Positions 5,695 through 11,834 of a stretch of DNA of 11,834 bases are shown here, piece after piece. This stretch comes from Lachnospiraceae bacterium UBA7481. Lineage in GTDB: Bacteria; Bacillota; Clostridia; Lachnospirales; Lachnospiraceae. Position 1 is the first letter of the stretch, and each line of letters starts with the position of its first letter. Where the stretch lies: assembly GCA_002478505.1 (NCBI GenBank), contig DLOP01000036.1, positions 1,699-13,532 on the forward strand. Direction: 5' to 3'. The position numbers were made by a program, and so were the translations under genes. The notes under the pieces were generated by a model. The model was not told the origin of the DNA, ran no database searches, and saw only the letters and a list, made by a program, of their open reading frames with translations.

Positions 5695-7005
5695 ATGGCT
5701 ATAAGCAAGGATGAGACGCTTGCGATCGAGGTTAAGGATCTCACAAAAATCTATAAATTGTATGAGAGAAATGCGGACCGTGTCAGGGAGGCGCTGCATC
5801 TTACCGGAAAGCCCCGGCATACGGAGCATTATGCCCTGAGGGATGTGTCGATGGACATTAAGAAGGGAGAAACCGTAGGAATCATTGGCACCAATGGTTC
5901 CGGTAAATCCACGATCTTAAAGATCATTACCGGGGTTTTAAATCCCAGCGGCGGAACGGTGACGGTCAATGGGCGTATTTCTGCGCTGCTTGAGCTGGGC
6001 GCAGGTTTTAATATGGAATATACCGGAATCGAGAATATTTATCTGAATGGCACGATGATCGGTTTTTCAGAGGCGGAGATCAAGGCAAAGATGGATGATA
6101 TTCTGGCATTTGCTGATATCGGGGATTTTGTGAATCAGCCGGTCAAGACCTATTCTTCCGGTATGTTTGTCCGACTGGCGTTTGCAGTCGCCATCAATAT
6201 CGAGCCTGAGATCCTTATCGTAGATGAGGCGCTGTCCGTAGGCGATGTGTTTTTTCAGGCAAAATGCTATCATAAATTTGAAGAGTTTAAGGAAATGGGA
6301 AAGACGATCCTTTTCGTCAGTCATGATCTATCCAGCATATCGAAATATTGCGACAGGGTTGTGCTGTTAAATAAAGGAATGAAACTGGGGGAAGGCACGC
6401 CGAAAGAGATGATCGATATCTATAAGCAGGTTCTGGTAGGACAGTACCATGCCGGAGAGGATGTTTTGGAAGAAGAGACGTCAGCAGAGATCGACCTTCT
6501 GGAAAATGACGAGGTACGGACGGCGGCGCAGAAGAAAAATGCCGCCGGTGAAAATCCGGAGATGCTGGAGTATGGTTCAAAAAAGGCGGTCATTACGGGA
6601 TTTTTTGTTACAGATGAGCAGGGAAAGACTTCCAATGCCATTATCAAGGGGACGGAGTTTACCATCCATATGGAAGTGGATATCATGGAGGACGTTGCCG
6701 CGCCGATCTTTGCTTTTACGTTTAAGAATGTTAAGGGGACGGAGATCACGGGAACCAATACCATGTTTGAAAAAGCGTTTTTAGACGGCTGTAAGGCAGG
6801 GGAGAAGAAGGAGATCACCTTTACCCAGAAGATGGATCTGCAGGGGGGCGAGTATCTCCTGTCTTTTGGTGTGACCGGATATGAAGAGGACACATTCACG
6901 GTATATCACCGGTTGTATGATATCCTGAATATTACTGTGATTTCGGATAAGAATACGGTGGGATTCTATGATATGAATTCCGCAGTACAGGTGAAAGACA
7001 GATAA
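5695..7005 (+). CDS. Polysaccharide ABC transporter ATPase with Wzt-type C-terminal domain
   Basis: This cytoplasmic ATPase powers the permease encoded just upstream. The nucleotide-binding domain fills residues 1-245: Walker A GTNGSGKST at 65-73, the Wzt/TagH-like stretch ALLELGAGFN at 97-106, signature YSSGM at 153-157, Walker B ILIVDEA at 173-179 (Asp177, Glu178), and the switch His210 in FVSHD. A charged linker (about 250-290) leads to a beta-rich domain at about 293-430 (KGTEITGTNTMF, LQGGEYLLSFGVTGY). This matches the Wzt C-terminal fold, which in E. coli O8/O9a binds the modified non-reducing end of the glycan. The frame extends to a GTG at 5647, but the ribosome binding site favours the ATG at 5695, giving 436 residues. 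The next gene encodes a possible end-modifying enzyme, which agrees with an end-recognition role here (inference). Confidence 0.93.
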   Translation: MAISKDETLAIEVKDLTKIYKLYERNADRVREALHLTGKPRHTEHYALRDVSMDIKKGETVGIIGTNGSGKSTILKIITGVLNPSGGTVTVNGRISALLELGAGFNMEYTGIENIYLNGTMIGFSEAEIKAKMDDILAFADIGDFVNQPVKTYSSGMFVRLAFAVAINIEPEILIVDEALSVGDVFFQAKCYHKFEEFKEMGKTILFVSHDLSSISKYCDRVVLLNKGMKLGEGTPKEMIDIYKQVLVGQYHAGEDVLEEETSAEIDLLENDEVRTAAQKKNAAGENPEMLEYGSKKAVITGFFVTDEQGKTSNAIIKGTEFTIHMEVDIMEDVAAPIFAFTFKNVKGTEITGTNTMFEKAFLDGCKAGEKKEITFTQKMDLQGGEYLLSFGVTGYEEDTFTVYHRLYDILNITVISDKNTVGFYDMNSAVQVKDR

Positions 7006-7032
7006 AAATATTGACGACTGGCGAGGGATTCA

Positions 7033-9198
7033 ATGGACGGTGTAAATCAGGAAAACCGCATAGAGAAAATTGGCAATGTGACGCTGGATCTGGAGTTTTA
7101 TCCGGATGAGGATTACTACTGCGACGGCGCGGCGGAGGATGAACTTCTGGAGATCGTAATGCGCCATGGACGGGAAGAATACGGTAGGATCATTGAGGAG
7201 AAGAATACCTGGGAGATTCTTTATCATTTATCGCCGCTTCGCGCCAATATCATTGAGTGGCTTCCCATAAGACCCGGCGCGAAAGGTTTGGAGATTGGTT
7301 CGGGCTGCGGGGCGGTTACCGGCACACTGGCGGATAAATGCAAAGAGCTTACCTGTATTGATCTTTCCAAGAAGCGGAGTATGATCAATGCATATCGTAA
7401 TTGCGAGAAGGGAAACATAACGATCAAGGTGGGAAATTTTAAGGATATCGAGCCTTCTTTAGAGCAGGATTATGATTACATTTTTCTGATCGGAGTCTTT
7501 GAATATGCCAAAGGCTATATCGGTGGCGAATCGCCATATACCGAATTTTTAAATATCATCAGAAGGCATCTGGCGCCGGACGGAAAGATCGTTATAGCCA
7601 TAGAAAATAAATATGGTTTAAAATATTTTGCGGGCTGCCGGGAGGATCATCTGGGAGATTATTTTTCCGGGATCGAAGATTATCCGATTGGCGGGGAGGA
7701 AGGCAGCGACATAGTCACAACCGGTATGGTGCGGACATTTGGCAGAAATGGACTGGAAAAGATTTGTAAAGAATGCGGCATCAGTGAATATTCTTTTTAC
7801 TATCCGTATCCCGATTATAAATTTATGACGACGCTTTATTCTGACAGTAGGCTGCCGAATCCCGGTGAGCTTACAACGAATCTGCGTAATATGGATCGTT
7901 CCAGACTGTTATTGTTTGATGAGAAGAATGCTTTTGACGGCATTATCAGGGAAGGGGGGTTCCCGTTTTTTTCCAATTCCTATCTGCTGTTGATCGGAAA
8001 AGAGGAGGATATTGCCTATACAAAGTATTCCAATGACCGGGCGAAGGAATATGCGATCCGGACAGATATCGTCAGACTTCCATCCGGACAGATGCAGGTG
8101 GAAAAACATGCGTTGACAAAAGAAGCGGAAGCGCACCTTCAGAAGATATTTGATGCCGGAGAGAAATTAAAACAGCGTTTTGACGGAAGCGGTCTTTTGA
8201 TCTGTCCCTGTGAACTGGCGGGTGATCATCGGGGGGCATCGTATCTTAGTTTCCCGTATCTGCGGGGAGAGACGTTGGAATCCAGGCTGGATGATTGTCT
8301 GGAACGGCAGGATATGGAGGCATTTTACGGTCTTTTAAAGAAGTATCTGGAATTGGTCCGTTATCGTGCGGAAGTGCAGGTGACGGATTATGATCTTATT
8401 TTTTCGAATCTGCTGATCGATGGGGAGCGTTGGCAGCTGATTGATTATGAATGGACCTATGATCAATTGATTCCGCCGGATCAGGTGGCATATCGTGCGC
8501 TGCTCTGTTATTGTATGGGAAGTGAGAAAAGAAGGGCGTGCAGCATTGACGGTATGGCCGCCCGGCTGGGGCTGGAAGGGATCCGGTCGGAAGCCTTTCG
8601 GGAAGAGGAACTGCGGTTTCAGATGAAGGTCACGGGAGAGAGGATGTCATTGAGCCAGATGCGCGATTCCATTCACCATGAGGTGCTGCCGCTTCGGGAT
8701 GCAGTGGAGATCTATCAGAATCAGGAGGCAGCAGGACGGGTACAGATCTATTGGAATCGGGGAGAAGGATTTTCAGAAGATGCGTCCGAATGGATGGAGC
8801 CGCTGCAGGAGGATGGGGAGACGCTCCGTGTATCCTTGGTCATAGCGGAAGGAATAAAGAGTCTGCGCTTTGATCCGTCAAGATATGCCTGTCTGATCAC
8901 GTTTGAAGAAATTAGCTGCTATCAGGAAAGCGGCACGGCGGCAGTTTCGGAGGAAGATATGCCGGAAATGTCAGGAGGAAACGGAAAGCAGGCGGCAGAT
9001 TACCCATGGAAGCGCCTGATGCATAATGGCATTGAGATAGCGCCACAGGTTTATCTGTTTCAGGATGAGGACCCTAATTTTACGATCGACTGCAGATATA
9101 CCGGCGGGGCATCCTTGATTGATCTGAGGTATCATATTACGAAATTGGATACTGATACGGTTTCCCGTTTTACGGGCAGATGGAAGTGGAAGAACTGA
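7033..9198 (+). CDS. Methyltransferase-kinase fusion, WbdD-like candidate chain terminator
   Basis: This 721-residue cytoplasmic protein has at least two enzyme domains. Residues about 55-270 form a class I SAM-dependent methyltransferase: motif I GLEIGSGCG at 85-93, the acidic end of beta 2 at CIDLS (108-112), FLIGVFEY at 151-158, and LAPDGKIVIAIENKYG at 180-195. Residues about 325-500 look like a kinase/phosphotransferase fold: a candidate ATP Lys358 in VEKHA, Glu366 in the next helix, a hinge near FPYLRGETLE, the catalytic loop D454-x4-N459 in YDLIFSNLL, and a DFG-like D471-Y-E in LIDYEW. A further beta-rich region spans 568-630 and is not identified. E. coli WbdD has the same domain order and caps the glycan with methyl and phosphate groups. 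The ATG has GAGGG at 7023-7027. Specificity is unknown; other glycan methylation is possible. Confidence 0.8.
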   Translation: MDGVNQENRIEKIGNVTLDLEFYPDEDYYCDGAAEDELLEIVMRHGREEYGRIIEEKNTWEILYHLSPLRANIIEWLPIRPGAKGLEIGSGCGAVTGTLADKCKELTCIDLSKKRSMINAYRNCEKGNITIKVGNFKDIEPSLEQDYDYIFLIGVFEYAKGYIGGESPYTEFLNIIRRHLAPDGKIVIAIENKYGLKYFAGCREDHLGDYFSGIEDYPIGGEEGSDIVTTGMVRTFGRNGLEKICKECGISEYSFYYPYPDYKFMTTLYSDSRLPNPGELTTNLRNMDRSRLLLFDEKNAFDGIIREGGFPFFSNSYLLLIGKEEDIAYTKYSNDRAKEYAIRTDIVRLPSGQMQVEKHALTKEAEAHLQKIFDAGEKLKQRFDGSGLLICPCELAGDHRGASYLSFPYLRGETLESRLDDCLERQDMEAFYGLLKKYLELVRYRAEVQVTDYDLIFSNLLIDGERWQLIDYEWTYDQLIPPDQVAYRALLCYCMGSEKRRACSIDGMAARLGLEGIRSEAFREEELRFQMKVTGERMSLSQMRDSIHHEVLPLRDAVEIYQNQEAAGRVQIYWNRGEGFSEDASEWMEPLQEDGETLRVSLVIAEGIKSLRFDPSRYACLITFEEISCYQESGTAAVSEEDMPEMSGGNGKQAADYPWKRLMHNGIEIAPQVYLFQDEDPNFTIDCRYTGGASLIDLRYHITKLDTDTVSRFTGRWKWKN

Positions 9199-9204
9199 GG
9201 GAGT

Positions 9205-11382
9205 ATGGGAGATACACTGAAACGGCTGATACAGAAAGAGCTGCATGAACAGCAGGAAAGAAAATACGAAGAAGAGTTAAAGCTGCAAAAGGATTCCTAT
9301 GCGGCTTTTCTGCGTATTTATGAAGCCGGACTTTCAGGAGATATGATTTGGATCCTGCCGGAGACTCTTGCGGGAACGGCAGGCAGCGGTAGGACGGATG
9401 GCGCGGCATGGATGAAATCCTATGGACATACTGCGATTTTATGTCAGGATCGCCTCTCAATGAATTTATTTACTGATCAGATGTACAGCAGTGTTCCGGA
9501 AGAGGATTATCTTCTTTTTGCGGTGGAGGGCGGCAGACTGTCGGCGGGTCATCTGCCTAAGCTGGAGGAATATTTTCAGAAGCATCCAAAGACGCAGGTC
9601 GTTTACTTTCATAGGGATGAGATCGACCATCATGGAAGACGGAGCAATCCCTGTTTCCTGCCGGAATGGTCACCTGATACGCTGGCATCATTCTTTTATT
9701 TTGGAGAGTGTTTTGCAGTCAGGGCAGGGATGTTTAGAAGGGCGATACAGGATCTTCATGAAATGTTTCTCACGGCAGGACAGGCAGAGAATGCGGAACC
9801 GGAAAAAGTCATTTGGGAGATACTGTATACTGCCGTATTGCTGCTGACGGCACAGGAACCGGCTGCATTGATGGATGTAGTGATGTATCATAAGCTGATT
9901 GGCAGCGGAAATGCAGAACCCATACAGAAAACGGGTGAGGAGGAAGGACTGCTGCTGGACCGGATATGTCGGCGGCTGTCTGAAAAGCATGCCAAACAGC
10001 TGGGGCGCTGGCTGGCGTATAAGGAGAGAAAAAAGGTATGTCATGAACGTCATCAGATCAGTATCCTGATTCCCTCCAAGGATCATCCTGAGATCCTGCG
10101 CAGATGCGTGGAATCCATCTGTAAACATAGTAAAAAAGGAATCATAGAGGATGGAACAGAGGATACAAAGGACAGACAGGGAAGAGAAGAGGTTCTGACA
10201 TATGAGATCATTGTCATAGATAATGGGAGTGAACCGGAAAACCGCAGATTGTATGAAGCATATGCGGAAGAATGGGGGTATCGCTATGAATACCGGCCCA
10301 TGGAGTTTAATTTTTCCAAAATGTGCAATTTGGCGGCCGGTCTTGCCGGCGGGGATTATTATCTGTTCTTAAACGATGATATGGAGATCTTAAGCGGTGA
10401 CTGGCTTGTAAAGATGCTGGAGTTTGCCGCCATTTCCCATGTGGGAGCGGTGGGAGCAAAGCTCCTTTATCCGGATACTACGCTGATCCAGCATGCCGGT
10501 ATCACCAATATGTATGAGGGACCCGCCCATAAGCTTTTAAAGTACGATGACCGTATGGAATACTATTACGGGAGAAACCGGGGCATCTGGGATGTGATCG
10601 GCGTAACTGCTGCGTGTCTCATGATCTCGAAAGAAAAATTCCTTCAGGCGGGCGGTTTTGCCGAGGAACTGAAGGTTGCTTATAATGATGTGGATCTGTG
10701 TTTCCGGCTGCATCAGATGGGAATGTTCAATGTTGTCCGAAACGATTTGATTCTGTATCATCATGAATCCTTATCCCGGGGAAATGATCATCTGGATCCG
10801 GCCAAAAAAGAACGGCTGGCAGCAGAGCGGAAAACGCTGTATCGGCGCAGCCCCGGATATTATGATTATGATCCGTTCTATAGCAGGCATTTGACCGGAG
10901 CCAGCGAAGCTTATGAATGTACGCTCCCTTATGAAAACCGCAATATCACGCCGGTCAGTGGGGTGAAAAAATTATCCCGGAAAACTGCAGAGGAGTATCC
11001 CGGAGATGATATGAATGAGACGCTGATCATTCAGGTGGATGCAGCGGACAGGGAATTGTTGGCCAGACAGGGGGAGACGCCGGGCTATCTGATCGATCTC
11101 CATGCACATGTGCGTGGTCTGGACAGCTGCGATTACCGGTATCGGATGATCTTAAAAGGCCGGCAGGGCTGCTATGAGATTCCGGCGATAAGAAGGCTGC
11201 GTCCCGATGTCGGTAAGACGATTGAGAATGAAAAGCATGTGGAGCTGTCCGGTTTTGTAGCAAGGATTCCGCAGAATATGCTGCCGCCTGACACCTATGA
11301 GATCTGGATGGAGGCAAAATGCAGTTATTCCAGACAGCGGTTATGTAACAGGGCGGAGCAGACATTGGTGGTTGCGGATTGA
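9205..11382 (+). CDS. GT2-type glycosyltransferase (rhamnosyltransferase-like) with degenerate N-terminal GT domain
   Basis: This 725-residue enzyme probably adds sugars to the exported polysaccharide. Residues 1-40 are strongly helical and charged. Residues about 45-190 resemble a GT-A-like domain, ending in a version of the usual D-E-D-K-I-D ... R-x-P-x-F-x-P-x-W-S-P-D block: HRDEID at 136-141, then PCFLPEWSPD at 149-158. The first two acidic residues of the D-E-D motif are H and R here. The canonical GT2 domain is at about 284-560: ISILIPSKDHPE, EIIVIDNGSE, LFLNDDMEI at 387-395 (metal-binding DD), a GVGA/AKLLYPD region, and NDVDLCFRLH at 494-503. A charged insertion at about 309-332 separates the first two strands. 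A beta-rich tail (605-725) may bind glycan. The start is ATG 6 bases after the previous stop, with a close GAGGGAG. Confidence 0.88.
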   Translation: MGDTLKRLIQKELHEQQERKYEEELKLQKDSYAAFLRIYEAGLSGDMIWILPETLAGTAGSGRTDGAAWMKSYGHTAILCQDRLSMNLFTDQMYSSVPEEDYLLFAVEGGRLSAGHLPKLEEYFQKHPKTQVVYFHRDEIDHHGRRSNPCFLPEWSPDTLASFFYFGECFAVRAGMFRRAIQDLHEMFLTAGQAENAEPEKVIWEILYTAVLLLTAQEPAALMDVVMYHKLIGSGNAEPIQKTGEEEGLLLDRICRRLSEKHAKQLGRWLAYKERKKVCHERHQISILIPSKDHPEILRRCVESICKHSKKGIIEDGTEDTKDRQGREEVLTYEIIVIDNGSEPENRRLYEAYAEEWGYRYEYRPMEFNFSKMCNLAAGLAGGDYYLFLNDDMEILSGDWLVKMLEFAAISHVGAVGAKLLYPDTTLIQHAGITNMYEGPAHKLLKYDDRMEYYYGRNRGIWDVIGVTAACLMISKEKFLQAGGFAEELKVAYNDVDLCFRLHQMGMFNVVRNDLILYHHESLSRGNDHLDPAKKERLAAERKTLYRRSPGYYDYDPFYSRHLTGASEAYECTLPYENRNITPVSGVKKLSRKTAEEYPGDDMNETLIIQVDAADRELLARQGETPGYLIDLHAHVRGLDSCDYRYRMILKGRQGCYEIPAIRRLRPDVGKTIENEKHVELSGFVARIPQNMLPPDTYEIWMEAKCSYSRQRLCNRAEQTLVVAD

Positions 11383-11385
11383 AAT

Positions 11386-11390
11386 GGAGA
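11386..11390 (+). promoter_or_regulatory. Ribosome binding site supporting a TTG start
   Basis: GGAGA lies 7 bases before the TTG at 11398. The frame has a stop at 11380-11382 and no ATG or GTG between it and the conserved coding sequence, so TTG is the best start. Confidence 0.6.
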
Positions 11391-11397
11391 ATTATTA

Positions 11398-11834
11398 TTG
11401 AAAAAGAAGAACCATAAAGATCAGTGGATCGAGGAATATGAAAAAGAATACAGGCGTCAGACCGAGCCCTATGAACAGTGGATCGCAAAATGGGAAGGGG
11501 AAATCTCTGTTCAGAGGACAGAGGATGTCTGTTTTGCCGTACAGCCATGGGAGGGGATTTTTTCGTCGCAGACTCCGATCCCGATCAGTGCATTTGCGGA
11601 AACACTGTCAGTATTTTTACAGGAATTGGATGAAGACGTGCAGTATGTGATCCTGACCGGCGCGGAAGGCAGGCTTGCGGAACAGGCAGAATATCGGCTT
11701 AGAGAATATTTTGAAGCGCATCCGGAAGCGGAAGCCGTATATGGGGATGAGGATGAATGGAACGGGAAAGATCAGAAGCGGCAGAATCCATGGTTTAAGC
11801 CGGATTGGTCGCCGGATACGATTCATTCCTGCCC
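11398..11834 (+). CDS. Glycosyltransferase of the same family, N-terminal part (runs off the window)
   Basis: The frame is open from the TTG at 11398 to the window end, giving 145 residues. It begins MKKKNHKDQW, followed by a Tyr/Glu-rich helical stretch. It contains YFEAHPEAEAVYGDEDEW at 104-121, then NPWFKPDWSPD at 130-140. These line up with YFQKHPKTQVVYFHRDEID and NPCFLPEWSPD of the preceding protein, so the two are paralogues. Here the D-E-D metal-binding motif is intact, unlike in its neighbour. A GT2 catalytic domain is expected further on but lies outside the window. The gene starts 15 bases after the previous stop and in the same frame. The stop at 11380 looks real, because the upstream protein has a complete C-terminal domain and a new ribosome binding site follows. 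The start depends on TTG use, so it is less certain than the frame. Confidence 0.82.
   Translation, partial: MKKKNHKDQWIEEYEKEYRRQTEPYEQWIAKWEGEISVQRTEDVCFAVQPWEGIFSSQTPIPISAFAETLSVFLQELDEDVQYVILTGAEGRLAEQAEYRLREYFEAHPEAEAVYGDEDEWNGKDQKRQNPWFKPDWSPDTIHSC

Noticed and set aside
6420..6899. 159-codon reading frame on the minus strand inside the ATPase gene
   Set aside because: It is fully antisense to a well-supported coding region and has low-complexity Ser/Pro-rich content and no recognisable motif.
11380..11400. A nonsense mutation splitting one long glycosyltransferase gene
   Set aside because: The upstream protein has a complete C-terminal domain, and a new N-terminal region with a ribosome binding site follows. 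The arrangement fits two genes.
11027..11548. 173-codon minus-strand frame across the glycosyltransferase end
   Set aside because: Its His/Ser/Arg/Pro-rich product is typical of an antisense shadow, and both genes on the plus strand are well supported.

Overview
The window looks like a low-to-mid GC Firmicute chromosome, most likely Lachnospiraceae or another Clostridia. Evidence: strong purine-rich ribosome binding sites (AGGAGG type), GTG and TTG starts beside ATG, a Gram-positive style membrane-anchored GH25 lysozyme, and Rml/ABC-transporter/GT2 proteins of clostridial type. The genus is inferred. All genes lie on the + strand and are tightly packed, apart from one 522-bp gene-free stretch.

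Layout: (1) 1-113, the last codons of a GH25 muramidase. (2) 169-3480, rfbB, rfbA and a second GH25 lysozyme with an N-terminal membrane anchor, whose start overlaps the end of rfbA by 11 bases. (3) 3481-4002, no gene; it holds two large, unrelated palindromic elements (about 150 bp and 126 bp) and a very AT-rich strip with small repeats. (4) 4003-11834, rfbC, an ABC-2 permease (Wzm/TagG type), its ATPase with a C-terminal Wzt-like carbohydrate-binding domain, a 721-residue methyltransferase-kinase fusion, a 725-residue GT2-type glycosyltransferase, and the 5' end of a second glycosyltransferase of the same family, which starts at TTG and runs off the window.

How the genes fit together (inference from families and order): RfbA, RfbB and RfbC make dTDP-4-keto-rhamnose (RfbD is not in the window). 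The glycosyltransferases build a rhamnose-containing cell-surface polysaccharide. The ABC transporter exports it. The methyltransferase-kinase plus the Wzt-like domain resemble the chain-termination and end-recognition pair of E. coli O8/O9a (WbdD and Wzt), here in an apparent Gram-positive. GH25 muramidases inside the locus may open the peptidoglycan for assembly or attachment.

The points most worth a second look are the WbdD-like fusion next to a substrate-sensing Wzt, the two large palindromes inside the rml cluster, and the tandem glycosyltransferases, one of which has lost part of its N-terminal DxD motif.
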